From: Cichorium intybus
Taxonomy: Eukaryota; Streptophyta; Magnoliopsida; Asterales; Asteraceae
Direction of reading: 5' to 3'
Length of the DNA stretch: 64,000 nt
NCBI GenBank assembly: GCA_023525715.1
Contig: CM042010.1
Coordinates: forward strand, 82,895,894 to 82,959,893
Shown: piece after piece, positions 12,586-22,538 of the stretch
Layout of the letters: every line of letters begins with the position of its first letter
How positions within the stretch are numbered: position 1 is the stretch's first letter
Position numbers and translations under genes: made by a program
Notes under the pieces: generated by a model
Seen by the model: only the letters and a program-made list of their open reading frames with translations
Databases searched by the model: none
Told to the model about the DNA's origin: nothing

Positions 12586-12593
12586 TATTTATA
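12586..12593 (-). promoter_or_regulatory. TATA-like box, B 5' LTR
   Basis: Minus strand TATAAATA. As this is the 5' LTR copy it would drive B transcription leftward. Confidence 0.55.
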
Positions 12594-12933
12594 CCATAAA
12601 ATTTTTCAATTTTGGTCCTAAAGTTCATTTTCTTGAACTTTGACCACAATAATCAAGTTTTATTACAATAAAACTTTCATTCCTTACATTTTGGCCACAA
12701 CCAACAATATTTTTACATAATTGGTCGTTGACTTGGTCAAATGACCAAAATACCCTTTTTCGGTAAAACGACCCGAATTCAGTTTTTATAACATTTTAAG
12801 TCCAAAACTCAAAATATTATTTCAAAACAATTATTTTTCTGTCCAAAAGACCAAATTACCCTTCTAAGGTAAAATGACCATTTTGCCCTTTTATTATAAA
12901 TATATAATAAAAATGTCTTGGCGTTACACTTCT

Positions 12934-14368
12934 GAAGCTCGACAATGAAACTCTTTGTGCCGCTTGTGAAAAGGGAAAACTTTCCAAATCCTCTCACAAA
13001 AGCATTACAGAATCTAGTGTATCCGAACCACTAGAATTGCTGCACATAGACCTCTGTGGCCCCGCCAAAATCCAAACAATACAAGGGAAGAAGTATGTCC
13101 TTGTCATAGTTGATGGCTTCTCTCGATTTACATGGGTCTTTTTCTTAAGACTAAAATCAGAAGCACCAGAAGAGATGATCAACTTTATAAAACAGTTCGA
13201 ACTAAAGCTCAAACGACCAGTTCGAAGAATCCGAAGTGATAATGGTTTAGAGTTCAAAAACATAACTCTAGACTCATTTCTCAAAAACAAAGGCATCGAA
13301 CACAACTTCTCAGCCCCTTACACTCCTCAACAAAACAGCGTTGTTGAAAGAAGGAACCGAACTCTGTGCGAAGCTGCAAGATCAATGCTCATCTTTGCTG
13401 ATCTGTCACAATACTTCTGGGCAGAAGCAATTGCCACAGCTTGCTACACACAAAATCGCTCCTTAATTCACAAAAATCTTCATAAAACACCATATGAAGT
13501 CATTAACAACCGAAAACCAAATATCAAATTTTTTCATATTTTTGGTTGTCGATGCTTCATAAAGAATAATAAAGACCACCTTTCAAAATTTGAATCAAGG
13601 TCGGACGAAGGGATTTTCCTTGGTTACTCATTTTCTTCAGCTGCTTATCGAGTACTGAACAAACGTACAAGAGTAATTGAAGAAAGTACCGATGTCCACT
13701 TCAATGAATTTTATGTCAGAAAATTGGATCGTGAACATTTTGGTTCACAAATGATAGATAATATTTTTCAAAATCCAATTCCACAAACACCATCTCCTGA
13801 CATAGACATTAAAGTTGATATTGATTTACTTTTTGAACAACCTAAAACTGCTTATAATTCTGAAATTCTAACTACTCAAATTGATCCTACAGGAACACCC
13901 ACTGAAGGAACTCCACAAAGAAACAGAAATGTTGCAGATCAAGTTGAGGGGGAACCACAAAAACATACTTCCTCATTAGAACAAACACCAAATACTCCTT
14001 TAACCACTCCAAATTTAACCACCCCAGATTTTACCACTCCATCCCCAAATATCCAAAACAATCCCGATGCAACATTTATGGGGGAACCTTCAAACCTCTT
14101 CCAAGAAGAAACTACTGGAGAAGAACAATGGGATACTGAAAATCCTATTATTACAACGGAAGAAAATCGTTTAATAAAATGGACCAGAAACCATCCCACT
14201 GACCTAATCATCGGAGATCCCAATTCAGGCATCCAAACTAGAGCCGCAACTGCAAATGAATGTTTATTTGGAGCCTTCCTATCCATGACTGAACCCAAAA
14301 CCATACATACTGCTCTCAAAGACCCAGACTGGGTAAAAGCTATGCAAGAAGAGCTAGCTGAATTCTAA
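12934..14368 (+). pseudogene. pol: Element A pol: integrase
   Basis: Continues the frame interrupted by B. It opens with the cysteine pair of the HHCC domain (TLCAACEKGK). The catalytic core follows: HIDLCGP with the first Asp, RSDNGLEF with the second (Leu where Gly is usual), and PQQNSVVERRNRT with the Glu. Then come the FGCRCFIKNNKDHLSKFE and EGIFLGYS blocks of the copia C-terminal domain and a long Pro/Thr-rich linker to RT (about residues 250-400). It ends at a TAA (14366-14368) in the block preceding RT. Elements C and D have a sense codon there, so this is a nonsense mutation. Confidence 0.92.
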
Positions 14369-15178
14369 AGAAATGACGTATGGAATCTTGTTCCTACACC
14401 ACCCGATGTTACTATCATAGGTTCAAGATGGGTATTCAGAAACAAGACTGATGATCAAGGAGTCGTGTGTCGAAACAAGGCACGTCTCGTAGTCAAAGGC
14501 TATTCACAACAAGAAGGAATAGACTACGATGAAACATATGCTCCAGTCGCCAGAATAGAAGCTATCCGCATCTTTCTCGCATATGCTGCACATAAGAACT
14601 TTAAAGTTTTTCAAATGGACGTTAAATGTGCATTCCTACATGGAGAGTTAGATCGAGATGTTTATATCCAACAACCACAAGGCTTTGAAGATCCCAACTT
14701 TCCTCATCACAGCTTCAAATTGCAGAAAGCTGTCTATGGCTTAAAACAAGCACCCCGTGCCTGGTATGCCACCTTGTCAACATTCCTCGAAGAATCAGGT
14801 TTCAGAAGGGGTTCAATCGATCAAACCCTCTTTCGAAAAATCTATAATAAACATCTCTTAATCGTACAAATATATGTTGATGACATTATTTTTGGTTCTA
14901 CTGATGAATCTTTGAGTGTTAAGTTTGAAGATCTAATGAAGAGCAAATTTGAAATGAGCATGATTGGGGAGATGACTACTTTTCTCGGACTTCAAATCAA
15001 ACAGTCCAATGATGGCATATTCATCAACCAAGAGAATTATATCAAAAACCTTCTCACTCGCTTTTCAATGGACAAATCCAATACTGCCAAAACCCCAATG
15101 GCCTTTGGATACAAAATCGATGCAGACTTAGATGGCAAACCCGTTGATCAGAAAAAATATCGTGGAATGATCGGATAA
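14369..15178 (+). pseudogene. pol: Element A pol: reverse transcriptase
   Basis: Same frame as integrase after the nonsense codon. RT landmarks in order: GSRWVFRNK, ARLVVKGYSQ, YAPVARIEAIR, QMDVKCAFLHGEL, AVYGLKQAPRAWY and the catalytic IYVDDIIFGS. It ends GMIG followed by TAA (15176-15178) where other copies read GMIGSLLYL, so a single-base Ser-to-stop change separates RT from RNase H. RT copies the RNA genome into cDNA. All active-site motifs are present. Confidence 0.93.
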
Positions 15179-15829
15179 CTATTATATCTCACTGCCAGCA
15201 GACTTGACATCATGTTTTCTACATGTGTCTGTGCCAGATACCAAGCAAATCCAATGGAATCCCATGTCATTGCTGTGAAACGCATCTTCAAATACCTAAA
15301 AGGCACTCCCAAACTTGGCCTTTGGTATCCAGCTAAATCCTATTTTCAGCTGAACGCTTTCACCGACTCAGACTATGGAGGATGCAAGCTAGATAGGAAA
15401 AGTACATCTGGTAGCTGTCAATTCCTAGGAGGTCAACTAGTGAGTTGGTCTTCAAAGAAACAGAGTTGTGTATCCACATCAACTGCAGAAGCTGAATACG
15501 TCTCTGCCGCCAGCTGTTGTTTACAAGTCATATGGATGCAAACTCAACTGCGTGACTATGGCTTCAGAGTTTCACAAATTCCCATATTTTGTGACTCAAC
15601 CAGTGCAATAGCCATTTCTCACAATCCCGTTCACCATTCCATGACAAAGCACATCGATATTCGATATCACTTCATTAAAGACAACATTCAAAAGGGTCAT
15701 ATCGAATTACACTTCATAAACACCGAAGATCAAATTGCCGATGTCTTCACTAAGGCTCTCAATGAAACAAAGTTTCTATACTTCCTAGGCCGTCTAGGAA
15801 TGTTAAATCCAGATATCATCCATCCTTAA
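15179..15829 (+). pseudogene. pol: Element A pol: RNase H and pol end
   Basis: Same frame after the TAA at 15176. RNase H landmarks: FTDSDYGGCKLDRKSTSG, WSSKKQSCVSTSTAEAEY, IFCDSTSAIAISHNPVHH and TKHIDIRYHFIKD. Translation ends NPDIIHP then TAA. Lengths and blocks are normal for copia. The natural pol stop is at 15827-15829. Confidence 0.93.
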
Positions 15830-17522
15830 ACTTTTACTTTTTGTTTGTACAAACGTGTGTTTACTTTAATTCGAAAAGAAAAACAAATAAACAAATTACA
15901 AAACTTCAAAAGACAAAAAGATTTTAGATTTTTATAATTTTCATATCTTTCCTTAAAAACCAAAATTTCCAAAAACATTCAAATAACCAAAATTTCCAAA
16001 AACATTCAAATAACCAAAATTTCCAAAAACATTCAAATAACCAAAATTTTCAAAAACATTCAGAAAAACAAAATTTCAAAAATACAATAAAAGACTTGTC
16101 ATAATAAGCTTTTATAGAACCTTGTGATTAATCGTCTCTTGACTTAATTTTTCAGATTCTTATGTTCGATGAAATTTTAAGTCATATTGATTCTCAATTG
16201 GAGTGAAGGTTCAAATATCCTACTTTTCATAATGTATATAACTTTATTTCCTTCGATTTTATTTCATTATTGACGATTTTAAACAATCAAGGGACATAAG
16301 GTTAGGAGGTTCAGATGAAAACAAAAACCCATGTGAGAATTTGTGCCTCGTCGATCTAAATCACTGTGGAATTCAATTCTTGTGAGCTTAGGTGTGTCAC
16401 TATTGCTAATAAGGTATACCCGATTATACCTTGTCACGGTCTCATTTTTACTTAGATATCAAAATGACCAGGGACGATACTTTCATTTCTTACATACTAG
16501 ACAAATTGTCTTTTATGCCACCTATCCCTACCTAGATAAAAGCCAACAAAAATGAAGACAGCCGCAAAAATAGAAACACTTCAAACAGCGACATATCCTT
16601 ACAAGAAAATCAAAGGCGAAACAAACATCTATCAACATCCAATCCTCAAAGACGAGTCAACAAGAAAGTCAAATCGCTCACCGAAGAAATACCAAACAAA
16701 ACAAAACTTTCAACCAAATGGTTATTTCAAAAAAAAAAAACAAAAACAAAAAACAAAAACAAAAAAAAAATTGTTCTCAATTGTAGCAACTTCTCAATGA
16801 TAAAACAAAATATCTTTTTTACAATAAATCGATATTGATCAACAAACAGGATACCATCAAAGAAGAAGCTGCAACAACAATGGATTTCCCGGGATACTGT
16901 AGCCTTCATCACTGGAGATTTCTTAGTTGCAAACTGCACTATGAAAATTGTTAAACCCCTCTACATGTATTTCCCGACGGAGAGAGAGTGAACGTTAATG
17001 ACATGAATGAAGAAACCCATTGAGTAATGCCGAAACCAGTCTTATGTGATTGATTATCTAATAATGAGACTAAGTGACTTTACAGGAAAAGCATAGATGA
17101 ACACCTCCAATATGAGTGTGAGTCGTCAGAGAGAGATATCACTCATTTTTAGTGATCATTAACTTGTTCTGCTGCCAAAACAACCAAACACCCAAGTGAA
17201 ATGTGAGCTATATCTATGAGCGTTCATCTGAATCGACCTGTTAGACCACTTGTCGTCATAAATAATGCTATAAAATCTTAAGAAATTTATTTAGATACAT
17301 ATATGGCTACCCTTTGATAATCGAACCCGAGACTTTGATTCGGAAACAAACATTCTTCAAAATCTTTTTCAAAACATAAGATATGTAAAACCAAGTCACA
17401 AAATTTCAAAATGATTACAATGGTTTTATATATATCTTATCATTGACAAAACGTTTATCCCAAATCTTCAATGTTAAAATTGTTAATGTGATTATATATG
17501 TCCTTATTTCATCAATGATCAA
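15830..17522 (+). other. Element A 3' noncoding region
   Basis: About 1.7 kb between pol and the PPT. It is A/T-rich with short frames only (the longest, 82 codons at 16552-16800, ends in a lysine-rich low-complexity run). I see no env-like or accessory protein. It contains a 27-bp tandem repeat near its start and A-rich tracts near 16730. Confidence 0.75.
15960..16080. repeat. 27-bp tandem repeat, four copies
   Basis: Unit CAAAATTTCCAAAAACATTC plus AAATAAC. Starts are at 15961, 15988, 16015 and 16042, the last copy being diverged. Confidence 0.9.
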
Positions 17523-17534
17523 ATAGGGGGAAAT
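17523..17534 (+). promoter_or_regulatory. Element A polypurine tract
   Basis: ATAGGGGGAAAT lies immediately before the 3' LTR start TGTTGAAAAATG. Confidence 0.85.
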
Positions 17535-17874
17535 TGTTGAAAAATGTTTTTGTATGTGACCATCATTGAAATAAGACGAACTGTGTTTATATTATCTAAC
17601 AAATATTATCAGTTTATTTCAGGTTGCATGGATTCGAGATTAAAACGAGAAAATAACAAAAAGATTTTTAAAGTCCAAAACAAAGAAAAATATAAAATTA
17701 AATTAAATTAAATCTATTTAAAATGAATTTTTGGAAATATAATTTCTAAATAATTTATTTTATTAGATTTAATTAATTTTATAAATTTAAAATAAATTTT
17801 TTCTAATTTATTTTAATTTATTTCGGATTTTTAAAACCATTTAAAATCAATTAAAAGAAAACAAAAAAGAATCA

Positions 17875-18200
17875 GGTCGAAGCCCATTCCAGCCGCGGCC
17901 CAATCCACTGCTCCAGCCCTGCAAGCCCAGCTCCACTCCTGCGATCCATCTCCGCCGCTTCGGATCCGGAACCAGCCCCGACCCAGCTCCTGCTCCACTT
18001 GCTCTCACAGCGCAACCCGCGTGTAAACCCGCCATCCGACCCGGTCCGCTCCACCTCTCCGATCCGGCGAACTCACATGTGACACGCGGACTTTACCCGC
18101 CCCAGATCCGACCCACTACCCGATCCGGCCGAACCATTTCGTCACACATACAGATCCGCGAGTCGGCCCATTCGCAACCCGAATCCGACCCATCCGACAA
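17875..18200. other. GC-rich island inside A LTR U3
   Basis: About 325 bp of clearly GC-rich sequence inside an otherwise very A/T-rich LTR. Repeated short words are GATCCG, CGACCC, GCCCA and CCGGAAC-like. It lies about 90-415 bp upstream of the TATA-like box. No long open frame with known motifs on either strand. Confidence 0.7.
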
Positions 18201-18289
18201 AACCACGAGTTTCAGCCCAAATAATTACATTTTACCTCCCTGAACTTTCAAAAATCATCCAAAAACCGCCCAAAACCCATTTTACACCC

Positions 18290-18296
18290 TTTATAA
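18290..18296 (+). promoter_or_regulatory. TATA-like box, A 3' LTR
   Basis: TTTATAA in ACCCTTTATAACC, at the U3/R transition before the CACCAAGAA repeats. Position plausible, match to consensus only fair. Confidence 0.4.
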
Positions 18297-18662
18297 CCAT
18301 TTTTTCATTACAACACATAATTATAAACCAAAACTCTCTCAAAAACCTCTCCAACTTCCACCATCTTATTTCCAACCTTCCAAACACTCTCCAAAAACAC
18401 CAAAAACACCAAGAAAAACACCAAGAACACCAAGAAAAACACCAAGAACACCAAGATCAACACCAAGAACACCAAGATCATCAAACAAGAAAACCAAGAT
18501 CACCAAGATCATCAAACAAGAACAAATAGAGACACAGTCTATTAGAAATCCAGTCCAACCCTAAGCCAGTTCAGTCAATTTATTTGACGAACCTACTTGA
18601 TAGACCAGTCGTTCCATAGTCCTGTTGTAACCCAGTTCAGTCAATCTATTGACGAACCTACT

Positions 18663-18664
<2 letters not shown>

Positions 18665-18702
<38 letters not shown>
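18665..18702. repeat. (TA)n in A 3' LTR, first array
   Basis: About 38 bp; less than half the length of the 5' LTR counterpart. Confidence 0.97.
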
Positions 18703-18709
<7 letters not shown>

Positions 18710-18908
18710 ATTATAGTATTTATATTATTCATCGTTTTATGTCTTTTAATTATAGTCATTTATATTATTTATCGCTTTAAGTCATTTAATTACTGCAATT
18801 TATATTATTTATATATCTTTCACACAGTAAACGGTGCAAACCTTTATTTGTGGCGATCAGATTATATTTTTTTATTCTGCAACTCTTATTATTTATTCCG
18901 CATTTATC

Positions 18909-18911
<3 letters not shown>

Positions 18912-18995
<84 letters not shown>
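18912..18995. repeat. (TA)n in A 3' LTR, second array
   Basis: About 83 bp against about 130 bp in the 5' LTR. Confidence 0.97.
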
Positions 18996-18998
<3 letters not shown>

Positions 18999-19055
18999 CA
19001 CACAATAAACGGTGCAAACCTTTATTTGTGGTGATCAGTTATTTTATTTTCAACA

Positions 19056-19358
19056 ACTTTTAATGAAGTGATATCAGAGAGAAATGTGTTTGGTCTTCGA
19101 ATGATGGACTGGATTATGACATATTCATATGGCACTTTGTGAGTCATAGAATAGAGGTATTCTTCGCATGTGGATAACATAATCTCGTAGATGACTTTGA
19201 ACCCAGATCATCTGAGAAGTGCATGCAGCAGCAGCTATGTACTCAGCTTCGGCTGTGGAGATGGATACACATGTTTGCTTTTTCGATTGCCAGCTGATGA
19301 GCTTGCCATCTAGAAACTGACATCCACCCGAAGTACTTTTACGATCGAGTGCACACCC
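19056..19358 (-). pseudogene. pol: Element C RNase H, truncated by A
   Basis: Minus-strand translation shows the end of the DRKSTSG block, an AEAEY block, and FYDSQSAI followed by a stop. It finishes in the block corresponding to RYHFIKD exactly where A's LTR begins. The catalytic DSD region is disturbed at 19359 (…YSDGDL then stop). The rest of RNase H is not in the window. Confidence 0.85.
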
Positions 19359-20123
19359 TCACAGATCACCATCAGAGTAGGCTTGTAGAAAGAAGCCTGA
19401 GTTAGCAGGGTACCATAAACCGAGAGAAGGAGTTCGATGAAGATAGCAAAAGATTGTCTTGACTGCAGCTAGATGGGGTTCTCTTGGATTCACCTGATAT
19501 CGTGCACAATTACAAACTGAGAACATGATATCTGGGCGACTTGCAATTAAGTAAAGTAAAGAACCAATCATGCTCCTGTAGACTTTCTGATCAACCGCCG
19601 GTTTGTCAAGCGATGGTGTAAGTCTTGTACCAACAGCCATGGGAACCTTCATCTTTGAACAGTTTTCCATCCCAAATTTTTCCAAAAGACTTCTTGTATA
19701 TTTATCTTGATTTATGAAGACGCCTTCGGATGTTTGTTTAACTTGTAGTCCGAGAAAGAAATTTATCTTCCCTATCATGCTCATTTGAAACTTGCTTTTC
19801 ATTAGGATTTTGAAATCATTTGAAAGATCAGGGTCTGTTGATCCGAAGATGATATCATCCACATAGATTTGAACTAACATGAGATGATTACCAACTTTCT
19901 TTTGAAAGAGAGTGGGATCAACAGAACCTTGTTTGAAGTTTGATTGTTTTAAAAACTGGGTTAAAGTTTCGTACCATGCCCTTGGTGCTTGCTTTAGCCC
20001 ATAGACTGCTTTGTCAAGGATATAACAGTGATTTGGGTATTTTTCATTTATAAAACCAGGTGGTTGTTCCACATACACTGTTTCCTCAAGTTCGCCATTT
20101 AAAAAGGCACATTTGACATCCAT
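19359..20123 (-). pseudogene. pol: Element C reverse transcriptase core
   Basis: Open frame of 254 codons, from MDVKCAFLNGELEETVYVEQ through AVYGLKQAPRAWY, the catalytic IYVDDIIFGSTD, FFLGLQVKQ and GSLLYLIASRPDIMFS, into the start of RNase H. The ATG at 20123 is an internal methionine of RT, not a real start. The catalytic DD pair is intact. Confidence 0.92.
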
Positions 20124-20585
20124 TTGATAGACATCAAAGTTTTTATGGGCTGCAAATGCTAAAAAGATTCGGACGGACTCAAGTCTGGCAACAGGAGCGA
20201 TGGTTTTATCATAATCGATTCCCTCCTGTTAACAATATCCTTTGACAACTAGTCTTGCTTTGTTTCAGACAATGTTACCTTATGTATCAAGTTTATTTCG
20301 AAAAACCCATTTAAGACCTACTACAGAGGAGTTGGTTGGTTTAGGAATTAAACGCCACACCTTGTTTCGTTCAAATTCAGCCAACTCACTTTACATATCC
20401 TCAACCCAATCTAAGTGTTCAAAACCTTCTTTTACAGTTTTAGGTTCGACTTTTGAAATGAAAACATTAAACATGCAGTAATCCGATCATTTGTTTAATT
20501 CATTTTGTTTTGCTTTTAATTGGGATCGAGTAAGTACCTTTTCATCTGGATTACCAATTACCTGAGTCTTCGGATGATCCCTTGT
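20124..20585 (-). pseudogene. pol: Element C RT N-terminus with stops
   Basis: Minus-strand translation shows the blocks corresponding to LKWVFRNKLDT, ARLVVKGY, DYDKT and APVARLESVRIFLA, interrupted by at least four in-frame stops (after DM, T, V and YC). Confidence 0.8.
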
Positions 20586-21389
20586 CTATTTTTCAAGAGG
20601 AGGATATGCAGGGTCATATTCTGGCAGTGTTTCCCCATGTACTTCCTTCGTATCAGATGGATAATTCGAAGTCGACTGATTTTCTTCAAGCGTGGTGTTA
20701 GGAATTGGTTGCTCCCCCACAACCGAAGCTGGCTTGTCAGATGACTCCCCCTTGAAATGAGAAGGTGTTTGTATTTTAGATGAACTTGGTGTTTCTGTTG
20801 AGTGAGCGTCCTTTGGATTTGATGATGTAGAAGGTGAAGTTTCCTCCTCAACCGAATGATCCTTTGGGTTGGATTTCTGACACTCCCCCTCAACCGAAGG
20901 ATCTTTTGGAGTTGTTGCCTCCTCAACCGAAGGATCCTTTGGGTTGGATTTCTGACACTCCCCCTCAACCAAAGGATCTTTTGGAGTTGTTGCCTCAGAC
21001 TCCCCCTCAACCGAAGATTCCTTATCTGTTGATGGTTCTTTTGTACGAGGATCATCGGTGAGCTTGGTGATTTCTGGGATATTATTGTCCTTCGCATTTG
21101 ATTCAGCATTTATTGCATAATCTGGACTGTCAAATAGGAAAGAGAAATCAAGAACGAAGGAGTCCAGAGGTATAACTTTGGTTGGTTGTTCTTGAAAAAT
21201 AGAGGTACGAGGAATGAGTGTTTCTGATTTCTTGATATAATGATCGTCAAATGTCAGATTGAAAGTTTCCTCAATCTTCCTTGTTGTCTTATTTAGTACA
21301 CGATAAGCTTTCACAGAGTGTGAGTAGCCCAAGAAAACACCATCGTCGGATTTAGATTCAAACTTCGTAGTACCAGGTTTCAGTTTCAT
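20586..21389 (-). pseudogene. pol: Element C integrase C-terminal domain and linker
   Basis: 267 codons. It begins just after the FGCRCLI block with KFESKSDDGVFLGYS and AYRVLNK, the copia integrase C-terminal signature. A long acidic Pro/Ser/Glu linker to RT follows, containing a 25-residue tandem repeat (TTPKDPSVEGECQKSNPKDP-type). It ends PAYPPLEK then a stop just before RT. Confidence 0.88.
20843..20995. repeat. 75-bp coding tandem repeat in C linker
   Basis: Two nearly identical 75-bp units starting near 20843 and 20918, i.e. 25 codons, with further partial units. The length keeps the reading frame. Confidence 0.85.
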
Positions 21390-21724
21390 GATAAGGCATC
21401 GGCAGCCGAATACGTGGAAGGATTTTACTTTAGGTTTCCTTTTGTTTATAACTTCGTATGGAGTGATGTTGAAATGCCTGTGAATGAAGGATCGATTCTG
21501 AGTGAAGCATGCAGTAGCAACGCTTCGGCCCAGAAGTACATTAGAAGATTTGCGTTGTCAAGCATTGTTCTTGCAGCTTCGCATAAGGATCTATTTCTTC
21601 GCTCAACCACTCCATTTTGTTGTGGAGTATAGGGGGCAGAAAAATTATGAGTGATGCCCTTCTCCTTCAGATACGAATCAATTGTTTGATTTTTGAATTC
21701 AGTGTCATTGTCACTTCAGATAGC
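21390..21724 (-). pseudogene. pol: Element C integrase core, frameshifted
   Basis: Minus-strand blocks SDNDTEF (second Asp), HNFSAPYTPQQNGVVERRNR (Glu), EAARTML and YFWAEA are present. After FWAEA a 1-base loss near 21525 shifts the frame; the expected PYEV block follows in another frame. Two TGA codons precede SDN where CGA (Arg) is expected, both explicable as C-to-T changes at CpG. Confidence 0.85.
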
Positions 21725-22183
21725 TCATACTGGTTTCATGAGATGAAGTTTGATTTGCTTGATGAAGGCTATAAGCTTTGTAGGTGTGTCTGACTTTTTT
21801 CGTAGAAAGATTACCCAAGTGAATCGTGAAAAATCGTCCACGATAACTAAGATGGATTTCTTTCCACCAAGTGACTCAACCGATGAAGGACCACAAAGAT
21901 CAATGTGTAATAGCTCAAGAGGTTCGGTGATCTTGGAGTCTATGGTAATCAGATGAGCTTGTCGTTTTTGCTTCCCATGCTTGCAAGTAGCACACAAAGT
22001 GTCATTGTCAAACTTCAGTGTAGGCATACCCCATACGAGATCAAGTGCAACCAGCTTGTTGATGTTCTTGAAGTTCAGATGAGATAGCCTCCGATGCCAT
22101 AACCAATTGAGATCCGAAGGAGCTTTTGAGAGTAAACAAGTAGAAGGTGTCCCAACTATTGGCTTCATGTCTAGTGGATACAT
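21725..22183 (-). pseudogene. pol: Element C pre-integrase domain and integrase N-terminal half
   Basis: Starts MYPLDM, then LWHRRLSHLNFKNINKL and TLCATCKHGKQ (HHCC zinc-binding domain), and LLHIDLCGPSSVES with the first catalytic Asp. It ends at a TGA replacing Arg. In frame with the protease upstream, separated by one TAA near 22195. Confidence 0.9.
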
Positions 22184-22528
22184 CTCAGCCTTCCTTTTTT
22201 ATTTTAGTAGGACTTCCTTGGTCTTTTTCTTCTTAATTACACTCCCAACTTCATCGAATGATACTTTTAAACCAGTCCCCACAACAAGTTGATAAACATT
22301 GACTAAATTGTGCTTTAGTCCTTCTACATATGCAACTCGATTTATAGTAAATTTTCCATTAGTTATTTTCTCATATCCTTTTATGGGACATGTTTCATTG
22401 TTCCCAAATTTTACATCTCCTCCATCTTCTAAGCTTTTGAAATCCCTTAAGTATTCTATCCTCCCTGTCATGTGTCGTGAGCAGCCACTGTCAATGTACC
22501 ATTCCTTATCGTACTGCTCATCGATCAT
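22184..22528 (-). pseudogene. pol: Element C protease
   Basis: Protease motif EWYIDSGCSRHMTG with intact D-S-G, then FGNNETCPIKGYEKITNGKF and LKHNLVNVYQL. A TAA closes the frame at 22199, just before the pre-integrase MYPLDM in the same frame. The upstream gag is in a different frame. Confidence 0.9.
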
Positions 22529-22538
22529 TACCTACAAT

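Larger units (their letters stand above)
4370..12928 (-). mobile_element. Element B: decayed Ty3/gypsy (chromovirus-type) element, recent insertion
   Basis: Two LTRs of 2,432 bp each (4370-6801 and 10497-12928), a minus-strand PBS and PPT, and a perfect 5-bp target duplication CTTCT (4365-4369 and 12929-12933). Transcription runs right to left. The 3.7-kb interior keeps recognisable but broken RT (8640-9040) and integrase zinc-finger (7941-8150) sequence in gypsy order, RT before integrase. The PPT-proximal GGGGACGAAATC-type sequence is typical of Tekay/Del chromoviruses. By eye the LTRs differ only at 4614 (A) versus 10741 (G), so insertion is very recent although the interior is full of stops. 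Confidence 0.95.
10497..12928 (-). repeat. Element B 5' LTR (right copy)
   Basis: Length 2,432 bp, same as the left copy; offset 6,127. Followed by the target duplication CTTCT at 12929-12933. Confidence 0.95.
17535..19055 (+). repeat. Element A 3' LTR, complete
   Basis: 1,521 bp, TGTTG...CAACA ends. The U3 contains an A/T-rich part, an unusual GC-rich island (17875-18200) and a TATA-like box. R/U5 holds the CACCAAGAA repeats and two TA arrays. Several small indels and substitutions against the 5' LTR make A older than B. Confidence 0.92.

Noticed and set aside
16552..16800. 82-codon ORF behind pol of A as a possible env-like protein
   Set aside because: Low-complexity Lys/Thr composition, no signal peptide or membrane segment, and ends in an A-rich tract.
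20834..21061. + strand ORF with PPQPKDPLGWISDTPPQPKD repeats
   Set aside because: Antisense shadow of the 75-bp repeat in the C integrase-RT linker.
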